64,000 bases of DNA from contig NZ_AP028461.1 of the NCBI RefSeq assembly GCF_033097365.1, positions 3,286,001 to 3,350,000 on the forward strand, written 5' to 3'. Source of the DNA: Actinoplanes sichuanensis (GTDB lineage Bacteria > Actinomycetota > Actinomycetes > Mycobacteriales > Micromonosporaceae). Below, piece by piece: positions 40,907-48,363 of this stretch. Each line of letters starts with the position of its first letter. The first letter of the stretch is position 1. The position numbers and the translations under genes were made by a program. The notes under the pieces were generated by a model, which did no database searches, was not told where the DNA came from, and worked only from the letters and a program-made list of their open reading frames with translations.

Positions 40907-42264
40907 ACCATGCTCCGGCCGCTGGTCGCCAGCGCGTGCTCGCGTTCCACCTTCTTCTTCACCAGGCTCCGGTAGATCGACTTGAAGTGGCGGGTCTTGC
41001 GCAGCGAGAACTCCCGGTTGTAGAACGCCCGGTAGACGCTCAGCGCACCCTCCTCCAGCTCCTCCGGAGACATGTGTTTCGGCTGGTAGACGGCGTCGAA
41101 GACGGTGTAGTACGACCACGACTTGTCGGGCAGGATGCGGCCCTCACGTTCCATGTCGTCGCGCAGCGGGGTGCCCGGGAACGGGGTGCAGCACGACACC
41201 TGGATGCCGGCCAGGTAGTTCTCCTTGACGAACTGGGCGGTCGCCTCGAACGAGTCCTTCGTGTCGGTGTCCAGGCCGAGTGTGAACGCCCCGTACACCC
41301 CGACGCCGTGGTCCTGGATGGTCTTGGCCGCCTCCACGTACTTGTCCAGGTTCCGGAACTTCCAGTTCCGCTCGTCGATGCCGTCGAGGGTCTCGGTCGA
41401 CACGCTCTCGAAGCCGATCAGCATCGTCATGCAGCCGCTCTCGTGCATGAGGTCGAGGATCTCCGGGTCCTTGTAGAACGAGACGTCGGACTGCCCGCTC
41501 CACTTGATGCCCAGCGGCACGAGCCGGGACAGCAGCTCCTTGGTGCGGTTGCGGTCCACCACGAAGTTGTCGTCGGAGAACAGCACGTACGGGTTGTCCC
41601 AGCGCTCCTGGACGTACTCCACCTCGCGGATCACCTGGTCCACGGTCTTGTAGCCGAGCTTGTCCCGGTAGCGGATGGTGGCCGCGCAGAACCGGCAGGT
41701 GTGCGGGCAGCCCCGCGACGTCTCCACCCAGATGCTCGGGTAGTAGCGCTGCTGGGCCAGCTCGTAGGCGGGCCGCGGCACCACGCTCAGGTCGGCGCGG
41801 GCGGTCTGGCGGTACATCGGCTTCAGCCCGTCGTGGGTGAAGTCGTGGATCACCTGCGGCCACAGCGCCTCGGCCTCACCGACACAGACCGAGTCGACGT
41901 GCCGGGACACCTCGAACGGCGCCAGGTTCGCGTGCAGCCCACCGGCCACCACCGGGATGCCCCGGGCCCGGAACTGGTCGGCGATCTGGTACATCCGGTC
42001 GGCCTGCGCGGTCATCCCGGTCAGCGCGACCAGGTCGGCGTCCTCGTCGAAGTCGACGGGCTCGATGTTCTCGTCGATGTAGTGCATGTCCCAGTCGGGC
42101 GGGGTGAGCGACCCGACGATGGTCAGCCCGGTGGCGAACCCGGTCCAGGTGTAGTCGAAGAACTGGAACTCCCGGGACTCCCGCTTGAACTGCTGATGCT
42201 TCGGGTTACGCCCGAAGAACGTCGCCTGCGGTGAGATCAGCAGCAGCTTGCGTGCACGTGCCAT
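40903..42264 (-). CDS. cobalamin-binding-domain radical SAM enzyme
   Basis: The 453-residue protein has an N-terminal Rossmann-like B12-binding domain (LTGMTAQADRMYQIADQFRA, VAGGLHANLAPFEVSR, VCVGEAEALWPQVI). The radical SAM core has C186-PHT-C190-RF-C193 ligating the [4Fe-4S] cluster, then FSDDNFVVDRNR and MLIGFESVS. The classical B12-ligating DxHxxG is not seen, as in many members of the BchE/HpnP/HpnJ-like group. Related enzymes methylate or rearrange unactivated carbons in lipids and pigments. It starts at ATG 42264, 14 bp after the ACP gene. C-methylation, cyclisation or C-C bond formation on the ACP-bound chain is a reasonable inference. Confidence 0.88.
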   Translation of the reverse strand: MARARKLLLISPQATFFGRNPKHQQFKRESREFQFFDYTWTGFATGLTIVGSLTPPDWDMHYIDENIEPVDFDEDADLVALTGMTAQADRMYQIADQFRARGIPVVAGGLHANLAPFEVSRHVDSVCVGEAEALWPQVIHDFTHDGLKPMYRQTARADLSVVPRPAYELAQQRYYPSIWVETSRGCPHTCRFCAATIRYRDKLGYKTVDQVIREVEYVQERWDNPYVLFSDDNFVVDRNRTKELLSRLVPLGIKWSGQSDVSFYKDPEILDLMHESGCMTMLIGFESVSTETLDGIDERNWKFRNLDKYVEAAKTIQDHGVGVYGAFTLGLDTDTKDSFEATAQFVKENYLAGIQVSCCTPFPGTPLRDDMEREGRILPDKSWSYYTVFDAVYQPKHMSPEELEEGALSVYRAFYNREFSLRKTRHFKSIYRSLVKKKVEREHALATSGRSMV

Positions 42265-42278
42265 GGTCTCGGTCTCCT

Positions 42279-42542
42279 TCAGGCGCGGGCGGCGGTCAGT
42301 TCGCGGCAGACCGCCACGAAGTCACCGACGGTGCTGATGGCGAACAGTTGCTCCTCGTCGATCTCGATGCCGAGTTCCAGCTCGACCCGGGCGACGATCT
42401 CCAGCATCACGATCGAGTCGACGTTGGTGAGCCCGGTGACCGGGTTCTCCAGCACCACCGCCTCCGGCGAGGTCTTGGCGACCTGGGCGATGATGCGCTG
42501 GATGGTGAGGAACGGCTCCTCAAGCGTGGTGGTGTCGGTCAT
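42279..42542 (-). CDS. acyl carrier protein
   Basis: The 87-residue acidic four-helix carrier has its phosphopantetheine site at Ser43 in NVDSIVMLEIVARVE. The motif is the usual DS followed by hydrophobics and E, but has isoleucine instead of leucine after the serine. Further motifs are a hydrophobic helix I (FLTIQRIIAQVA) and helix III (FAISTVGDFVAV). It overlaps the LysM-like gene by 4 nt and lies two genes behind FAAL, so it is the expected acceptor of the FAAL-activated acyl group. It is distinct from a housekeeping fatty-acid ACP, which would be next to fabF or fabD. Confidence 0.92.
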   Translation of the reverse strand: MTDTTTLEEPFLTIQRIIAQVAKTSPEAVVLENPVTGLTNVDSIVMLEIVARVELELGIEIDEEQLFAISTVGDFVAVCRELTAARA

Positions 42543-42844
42543 CGGTTCGCCTCGCTCGGTTCGGTGGTGGTCGGCACAGGGGTGACGCGGAGGCTGAACG
42601 AGCGGCCGGCGCTGGCCCGGAAGCCGCCGATGCCGCCGGGCAGCGGAAGATAGTCGGGTTCGGGCACGTCGATGACCAGGCCCGGGGTCAGGCGGGCCGG
42701 GTTGAACCCGGCGACACCGCTGTTGTGGGCGACCAGCTCCAGGTAGCGGCGGGCGTCGCCGTACGCGACGAAGGCGATCTCGGTGATCGTGTCACCGTCC
42801 TGGATGGTGTACGGCTGGCCGATCACCGGTCCGGTATCACTCAC
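42539..42844 (-). CDS. small LysM-domain-like protein without signal peptide
   Basis: The 101-residue protein has a LysM-like fold in residues 12-62: YTIQDGDTITEIAFVAYGDA, RRYLELVAHNSG, NPARLTPGLVIDVPEPD. The rest is a Pro/Gly/Thr-rich tail. There is no signal peptide or membrane segment, so it acts inside the cell. Start and stop both lie in ATGA overlaps, with FAAL upstream and ACP downstream. This implies a job in the acyl-activation step, for example bridging FAAL and ACP. LysM domains normally bind GlcNAc polymers or act as baseplate spikes, so this context is unusual. Confidence 0.7.
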   Translation of the reverse strand: MSDTGPVIGQPYTIQDGDTITEIAFVAYGDARRYLELVAHNSGVAGFNPARLTPGLVIDVPEPDYLPLPGGIGGFRASAGRSFSLRVTPVPTTTEPSEANR

Positions 42845-44418
42845 GACGGGTCCTCTCCGGAGGGGTGGGCGGCGAGGGCGCCGCTGCGGTAGAGATGGGC
42901 GGCCAGGCGGCGGCGGACCTTGCCGGAGCTGGTCTTCGGGACGGCCCCGCGGCGTACCACGGTGACGCCGTGCACCGGCAGCGAGAACCGGGACCGGACC
43001 GCCTCGGCGACCCGGTCCGGCAGGTCGGTCATGGCCGGATAGCGGACCGCCTCGACCAGCACGTGTACGGCCTCGGAGTGCTCACCGTCGGTGGCGAACG
43101 CGGCGACCCCGCCGGGCCGGACCCCGTCGACGCGTTCGACGGCGTCCTCGATGTCGTGCGGGTGGTAGTTGCGGCCGTTCACGATGATCAGGTCCTTGAC
43201 CCGGCCGGTGACGAACAGTTCGCCGTCGTCGAGGAACCCGGTGTCGCCGGTGTGCAGCCAGCCGTCGCGCCAGGTGGCGGCGGTGGCCTCCGGGTCGCCG
43301 TGGTACCCGCTGGCCAGATGACCGCAGCGCACCACGATCTCGTCGTCGACGATCCGGACCTCGGTACCCGGCATCGGACGGCCGGTGGAGGCCAGCTCCA
43401 GGTCGTCCACGCGGACGGTGCGCAGACCCTCGCCGGGCCGCCGGGTGGTGACCGCCAGGGTCGCCTCGGCCAGCCCGTAACAGGGGGTCAGCTGGGACGC
43501 CCGGAACCCGGCCGGCGCGTAGGCCCGGGCGAACGCCCGTAGCGTGCCGGCCCGGACCGGTTCGGCGCCGCAGCCGGCCACCCGCCACGCGGACAGGTCG
43601 AGCCCGTCCAGCACCTCGGGTGACGCCCGCTGCGCCAGCATCGCGTAGGCGAAGTTCGGCGCGTACGCGATCGTGCCGCGCACCTCCGACAGCAGGCGCA
43701 GGAAACCGGTCGGGTCACGGACGAACCGTTGCGGCGACAGGAACCACACCGGCGTCTGCGAGGCGACCGCCACGAAGACTTTCCCGATCAGGCCCATGTC
43801 GTGGTAGAGCGGCAGCCAGCTCACTCCGCGGTCGCGGTCGCCGTGCAGGTCGATCGCCTCGATCATGGCGAGGCTGTGCGCGACCAGGGCGCGGTGGCTC
43901 ACCACGACACCCTTCGGATGGCCGGTGCTGCCGCTGGTGAACTGGATGAACGCCGGGTCGTCCGGATCGGGCTCGGCGTGCGGTCCCGGTTCGGCGGTGG
44001 TCAGGTCGGCGAACGTGGCCAGCCGGATCGGTAGGTCCGCCTCGGCCAGGATCTTCGCGACGGCCGGGCCGGCCAGACACAGTCCGGCCCCGGCGGTGGC
44101 ACAGACACGACGCAGACCGTCCACATACGGCCCGCGCCGGCTGCCCGGCCCGGGTGCCGGATAGGGCACCGCCACGACTCCGGCCCGGAGTGCTGCCAGA
44201 ATGGCCGGCACGAATTCTGACTCGTCGTTCAGTAATAGTGCCACCCGATCGCCGGACCGTATTCCGAGGCCCGCCCAGCGGGTCGCCAGATCTGCGGTAA
44301 TACGGTTGACATCCGCGTACGAATAAGAAGTCCTGTCATTTCCGCCGAGGAATGTGAATCCTCGGTCCGGAACGGAGAGATCGCGCAGCAGATGCGCGAA
44401 AGATCGCCCGTGAGACAC
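42841..44418 (-). CDS. fatty acyl-AMP ligase (FAAL)
   Basis: The 525-residue ANL enzyme has A3 motif FIQFTSGSTGHPKGVVVSH, the FAAL/ACS-type SWLPLYHDMGLIGKV, A5 CYGLAEATLAV, A7 LHTGDTGFLDDGELFVTGR, A8 KDLIIVNGRNYHPHDIE and the C-terminal PKTSSGKVRRR with the catalytic lysine. FAALs adenylate free fatty acids and pass them to an ACP or PKS. GTG 44418 heads the leftward operon. The first 65 codons use unusually many AT-rich codons, including TTA at 44233-44235 (residue 62), so bldA control is possible. Overlaps with the LysM-like and ACP genes show that all three work together. Confidence 0.93.
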   Translation of the reverse strand: MSHGRSFAHLLRDLSVPDRGFTFLGGNDRTSYSYADVNRITADLATRWAGLGIRSGDRVALLLNDESEFVPAILAALRAGVVAVPYPAPGPGSRRGPYVDGLRRVCATAGAGLCLAGPAVAKILAEADLPIRLATFADLTTAEPGPHAEPDPDDPAFIQFTSGSTGHPKGVVVSHRALVAHSLAMIEAIDLHGDRDRGVSWLPLYHDMGLIGKVFVAVASQTPVWFLSPQRFVRDPTGFLRLLSEVRGTIAYAPNFAYAMLAQRASPEVLDGLDLSAWRVAGCGAEPVRAGTLRAFARAYAPAGFRASQLTPCYGLAEATLAVTTRRPGEGLRTVRVDDLELASTGRPMPGTEVRIVDDEIVVRCGHLASGYHGDPEATAATWRDGWLHTGDTGFLDDGELFVTGRVKDLIIVNGRNYHPHDIEDAVERVDGVRPGGVAAFATDGEHSEAVHVLVEAVRYPAMTDLPDRVAEAVRSRFSLPVHGVTVVRRGAVPKTSSGKVRRRLAAHLYRSGALAAHPSGEDPS

Positions 44419-44704
44419 AGCAATCCCCGTCTGCCGTTGCCTGCGTGCGGTGGTTGCAAGCAGGCGCCGCGGCAGGATCTGTCTGCGCGCATGGTGGCCC
44501 CGTGCTCACCGATGCGGGACGATGAGAGAAACACCGTTCCCATGTCGGCGCTATCGTTCGTGGGCTCCATTGCCGAGGCCGACCATCGAAGACTCTATAT
44601 CAGTAATCTTTTGCTTACAAGGCCGAAACCAAAGGCGCTTGAGCAGGCAATATATGTTGATCACGGTGAATGACCTCGGGTCGCGCGCCGGGGGAGCGGA
44701 CACC
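44419..44704. promoter_or_regulatory. divergent promoter region of FAAL operon and P450 gene
   Basis: This 286-bp gap has an AT-rich core (about 44584-44660), unlike its surroundings. On the minus strand a weak TTGTAA … TATAGA pair lies in the core and may drive FAAL. A hairpin-forming inverted repeat, GCCTGCGTGC (44439-44448) and GCAAGCAGGC (44456-44465) with one mismatch, sits 20-47 bp before the FAAL start and could be an operator or leader stem. The P450 ribosome site GGGGGAG is at 44690-44696. Confidence 0.45.
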
Positions 44705-45910
44705 GTGTGGTTGAGTGGCGTGATGGACTTCGAGACCGCGCTGGGATCACTGTTCACACCGGACGGGCGCCGGAATCCGTACCCGGCCTACGACGTGCTC
44801 CGCGAACACGCGCCGATCTTCTCCGGCCTGGACGGGCGCTGGTTCGTCACCACCCACGCGCTCACCAGCCGCCTGCTGCGCGACCCGAGCGTGCGGGTCG
44901 CCGACGCGGCCGTCTACGACTCGTTCTGGCCCGACTGGCGAGACAACCGGGGCGTCGCCTCGATCGTCCAGTCGATGCTGCTGACCAACCCGCCCGACCA
45001 CACCCGCCTGCGCCGGGCCGCCGCCGCCACGTTCACCGCCCGCCGGGTCGCCGCGATGCGCGACATGATCACCGCCCAGGCCACCGACCTGATCAAGGCG
45101 ATGCCGGAGCGGACCGACTTCGTCAGCGCGTTCGCCTACCCGCTGCCGATCGCGGTGATCTGCGCGCTGCTCGGTGTGCCGGACACCGACCGGAACTGGT
45201 TCCGGGAGCAGGCCGCCGACCTGACCGTCGTCCTCGAACCGATCAGCACCGAGGAGGAGATGGCCCGCGCCGACGCCGCCGGTCGGGAACTCGAGGACTA
45301 CTTCATCGGCCTGATCGCCGAACGCCAGAAGGCACCCCGGGAAGACCTGACCAGCGCGCTGGCCGCCGCCGGGTCCGGGCTCACCGGCCAGGAGCTGCTC
45401 GCCAACCTGGTACTGATGCTGGTCGCCGGCTTCGAGACCACCACCAACCTGCTCGGCACCGGCCTGAAACTGCTGCTCGACCAGCCCGAGCAAGCCGCCC
45501 GGCTCCGCGCCGACCCGGAGCTCGCGCCCGCCTTCGTCGAAGAGATCCTGCGCTGGGACTCGCCGGTCCAGATGGCCGCCCGTTACGCCTCCGAACCGCT
45601 CGACCTCGGCGACGGCCTGCACCTGGCCGCCGGCGCCGACCTCAACCTGCTGCTCGGCTCGGCCAACCACGACCCGGAGCGCTACCCCGACCCGCACCGC
45701 TTCGACCCGGACCGGCCCAACATCCAGCCCGTCTCGTTCGGTGGCGGCGCCCACTACTGCCTCGGCGCTCCGCTGGCCCGGCTGGAGGCGCAGGTCGCGT
45801 TCCCGCTGCTGCTCACCATGCTGCCGCGGCTCGCCCTGGCCGGCGAGGCCCGCCTCCGGGACCGGCTCGTCCTGCGCGGTTACGCCGAGCTGCCGGTCAC
45901 CACCGGATGA
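44705..45910 (+). CDS. cytochrome P450
   Basis: The 401-residue P450 has I-helix VAGFETTTN, K-helix EEILRWDSP, PERF-like HRFDPDRPN and heme loop VSFGGGAHYCLGAPLARLE with Cys352. Three in-frame starts exist (ATG 44654, GTG 44705, ATG 44723). GTG 44705 has the strong GGGGGAG ribosome site 8 nt upstream and is preferred. It shares its promoter region with the FAAL operon and overlaps the HD-domain gene by 4 nt. It may oxidise the FAAL-pathway product. No ferredoxin gene is adjacent. Confidence 0.92.
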   Translation: MWLSGVMDFETALGSLFTPDGRRNPYPAYDVLREHAPIFSGLDGRWFVTTHALTSRLLRDPSVRVADAAVYDSFWPDWRDNRGVASIVQSMLLTNPPDHTRLRRAAAATFTARRVAAMRDMITAQATDLIKAMPERTDFVSAFAYPLPIAVICALLGVPDTDRNWFREQAADLTVVLEPISTEEEMARADAAGRELEDYFIGLIAERQKAPREDLTSALAAAGSGLTGQELLANLVLMLVAGFETTTNLLGTGLKLLLDQPEQAARLRADPELAPAFVEEILRWDSPVQMAARYASEPLDLGDGLHLAAGADLNLLLGSANHDPERYPDPHRFDPDRPNIQPVSFGGGAHYCLGAPLARLEAQVAFPLLLTMLPRLALAGEARLRDRLVLRGYAELPVTTG

Positions 45911-46467
45911 ACACCGCCGATTTCCTGTACGAGGTGGGCGCGCTCAAACGGACCGCACGTACCGGCTGGGCGCTCGCCCGCCTCCCGAACCGTGAGTCGG
46001 TCGCGGACCACTCGTTCCGCACCGCGGTGATCGCGATGACCCTGGCCGCGATGTCCGGCGCCGACCCGGACCGGGCGGCCACCCTGGCGCTGCTGCACGA
46101 CCTGCCGGAGGCCCGGCTCGGCGACATGCACCACCTGACCCGCCGCTACCTGGACGAGCCGAAACCGTTCCGCCGGGTGATCGACGACCAGACCGAGAAC
46201 CTGCCCCCGCCGGTCCGCGAGGCGATCCGGTCCCGGGCCGCCCAGTGGCTCGACCAGGAGACCGCGGAGGCCCGCCTGGCCCGCGACGCCGACACCCTGG
46301 ATTCGCTACTGCACGTCCGGGAGAGCCTGGCCGACCGCCCCGACCTGCGCGAACGCTGGGAGGAGTATCTGTCAGCCGCAGTGACGACCGAGGCGGGCCG
46401 CACGATGATGGCCGAGATCCGCGCCACCGACCCGGACGCGTGGTGGCCCCGAACCGTCTCCACCTAG
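45907..46467 (+). CDS. HD-domain protein, HDDC2/YfbR-like 5'-deoxynucleotidase family
   Basis: The 186-residue phosphohydrolase has the metal-binding HD pattern: ESVADHSFR (His), LLHDLPEARLGD (His-Asp) and ARDADTLD (Asp). The N-terminal VGALKRTARTGW is typical of HDDC2/YfbR proteins, which remove phosphate from deoxynucleoside monophosphates. It overlaps the P450 stop by 4 nt (ATGA), so the two are co-translated; the functional link is obscure. It may be a housekeeping gene trapped beside the cluster. Confidence 0.85.
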   Translation: MNTADFLYEVGALKRTARTGWALARLPNRESVADHSFRTAVIAMTLAAMSGADPDRAATLALLHDLPEARLGDMHHLTRRYLDEPKPFRRVIDDQTENLPPPVREAIRSRAAQWLDQETAEARLARDADTLDSLLHVRESLADRPDLRERWEEYLSAAVTTEAGRTMMAEIRATDPDAWWPRTVST

Positions 46468-46539
46468 CCACGCCGCGCCGGTGCCGGACTGCGGCGACGC
46501 GCCGCCCGCCGGTGATCTCCGGGGACATATGGTCTGGGG

Positions 46540-46980
46540 ATGCACATCCGGCCGATCCACCACGGCGACGCGGCTCGTCTCGCCGTCCTGCTCGACCAGC
46601 TCGGCTTCCCGTCGGCCGAGCGGGAGGTGCGGCAGCGCCTCGACTACTGGCTGGGTGACCGGGCCGGCGCGCTGCTCGGCGCCGACGACGACGGCACCCT
46701 GGTCGGCATGGCCGCCCTGCACATCACCCCGCTGCTGGAGGTGACCGGCAAGTTCGGGCGGCTGGCCGCACTGGTCGTCGACGAGGCGGTCCGCGGCCGC
46801 GGTGTCGGGCGGATGCTGATCCTGGCCGCCGAGGAGCGCGCCCGCGCCGCCGGTTGTCTGTACGTCGAGGTGAACAGCAGCAACCACCGCGAGTCGGCGC
46901 ACCTGTTCTACGAGAGCCTCGGTTTCACCGACAGCCGCGAGACGTCCCGCCGCTTCGTCCGGCCCCTGCAGGGCACCTGA
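46540..46980 (+). CDS. GNAT family N-acetyltransferase
   Basis: The 146-residue acetyltransferase has the acetyl-CoA motif ALVVDEAVRGRGVGRMLI (Q/RxxGxG/A) at about residues 77-94. VEVNSSNHRESAHLFYESLG follows near the C-terminus, as in many GNATs acting on small amines. It stands alone between the HD gene and the convergent EAL gene. The substrate is unknown. Confidence 0.9.
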   Translation: MHIRPIHHGDAARLAVLLDQLGFPSAEREVRQRLDYWLGDRAGALLGADDDGTLVGMAALHITPLLEVTGKFGRLAALVVDEAVRGRGVGRMLILAAEERARAAGCLYVEVNSSNHRESAHLFYESLGFTDSRETSRRFVRPLQGT

Positions 46981-47026
46981 CCAGCGGCAGCACCGTCGAC
47001 CTCGCCGACCCGCTGCCGAGTGATGC

Positions 47027-48217
47027 TCAGTGACCGGCCGGAGCGAGGGCGTATTCGTCGCTCAGGTCCGCGGCCGGGACCGCCCGGTCGAACAGCCAAC
47101 CCTGCCCGAGCTGGACGCCCAGCGAGGTCAGTTCGGCCGCATCCGCCGCGGTCTCGATGCCCTCGGCGACCACGGTGGCGCCGATCGCGCCGGCCAGGTC
47201 GACCAGGGCCCGCACGACCACCGCCAGCACACGGTCATCGGCGACCCCACTGATGATGCTGCGGTCGAGTTTGATGACGTCCGGGCTGGTGGCGACGATG
47301 TGCCGCAGCGAGGAGTAGCCGGCGCCGACGTCGTCGACGGCCAGCCGCATGTTCCGAGCCCGCAACGGCGCCAACACCGCGCGCAGGTGGTCGTAGTCGT
47401 CGACGGGGTCGTGCTCCGACAATTCGAGCACGATCCGGTCCAGCGGCAACCCGGCCAGAAACACCGCCCCGGCCTCGGAGAACAAGGTAGCGGGGGAGAT
47501 GTTCATGGCGATGTACCCGGACACGTCGGGCAGGTGGTCGGCGGCCTGGCGCAGTGCGGCCAGTTCGAGGGGTATCCGTTCGCCGATCAGTTCGGCGTCG
47601 GCGAAGACCTCGTCCGGAGGCTGTCCCCATTCCTGCGGGAACCGGCTCAGCGCCTCCGCACCGACCCGGCGGCCGCCGGCCAGCTCGACGATCGGCTGCA
47701 GAAGAACCACCGGGCCACCCCGGTCGAGCAGGGGACGCAACCGGCTCTCGATGGCGGCATTGCGGCGGCGCTTGTCGATGTCCGGTTCCAGGATCATGGC
47801 GGCGGCGTGGGCCAGCACCTCCATCAGCGCCCGGTCGCGGTCGGTAAGCTGCGGGTCCGCCTGCAGTCCGGCGCCACAGAACGTGCCGTACACGGTGCCG
47901 TCGCTCAACTCGACCGGCGCCGAGATGTAGCTGCGTATCCCGGCTGCGGCGCCGGGCAGGCTCATCGCCAGCGGGAACAGAGTGACGTCCGGCATCACCG
48001 GGGGTAGGGCGCCATCCAGGATCGCCTGACAGAACGTGGTCTCCTGAGGGTGCATCGTGCCCTCCAGCGCCGCGAACGCCAGATCCGAGTCGATCACTTC
48101 GAGGTGTTGAGTCGTACCGTCCAGGCGGCTCAGGAAGGTCAGATCCATGCCGAGTGACTTACGGGCGGTGTGCAGCAACTCCGCCACCTGCCCGGCCGCT
48201 TCCGAGCGTTCCGGCAT
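47027..48217 (-). CDS. GAF-EAL cyclic-di-GMP phosphodiesterase
   Basis: The 396-residue protein has an N-terminal GAF-like sensor in about residues 1-150 (MDLTFLSRLDGTTQHLEVID, HPQETTFCQAILDG, IRSYISAPVELSDGTVYGTF). An EAL domain follows from about 165. The EAL catalytic set is present: GAEALSRF, MNISPATLF, LELSEHD, VDDVGAGYSS, VIKLDRSI, VAEGIET and GQGWLFD. It is therefore likely an active c-di-GMP hydrolase; no GGDEF is fused. ATG 48217 has GAGGAGG 4 nt upstream. The frame continues far upstream to 49561, but that part is antisense to the DHA2 gene. The 48218-48363 gap shows no clear feature. Confidence 0.88.
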   Translation of the reverse strand: MPERSEAAGQVAELLHTARKSLGMDLTFLSRLDGTTQHLEVIDSDLAFAALEGTMHPQETTFCQAILDGALPPVMPDVTLFPLAMSLPGAAAGIRSYISAPVELSDGTVYGTFCGAGLQADPQLTDRDRALMEVLAHAAAMILEPDIDKRRRNAAIESRLRPLLDRGGPVVLLQPIVELAGGRRVGAEALSRFPQEWGQPPDEVFADAELIGERIPLELAALRQAADHLPDVSGYIAMNISPATLFSEAGAVFLAGLPLDRIVLELSEHDPVDDYDHLRAVLAPLRARNMRLAVDDVGAGYSSLRHIVATSPDVIKLDRSIISGVADDRVLAVVVRALVDLAGAIGATVVAEGIETAADAAELTSLGVQLGQGWLFDRAVPAADLSDEYALAPAGH

Positions 48218-48363
48218 CACCGCCTCCTCGTGACCCGCGACAGTCTCCCAGACCTCACATCGGCGCCGGACCCGCGACCCTGAGCCGGAGAACCGGGGCG
48301 GAATGGCGTCATCGGGTGCGGGCGTTCCGAGGAGGTCGTGCTCCTCCATCAGCACCGCCGCCA

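Noticed and set aside
40906..41119. N-terminal extension of the SDR gene
   Set aside because: The extra 71 codons are antisense to the radical SAM 3' end. The GTG at 40906 in a GTGA overlap precedes the Rossmann motif directly.
42539..42844. Phage or contractile-injection baseplate protein
   Set aside because: The LysM-like fold could suggest this, but no tail, sheath or baseplate gene is nearby and it is coupled to FAAL and ACP.
46985..47018. Terminator between the GNAT and EAL genes
   Set aside because: CGGCAGC and GCTGCCG can pair, but the 7-bp stem with a 20-nt interior is too weak to list as a feature.
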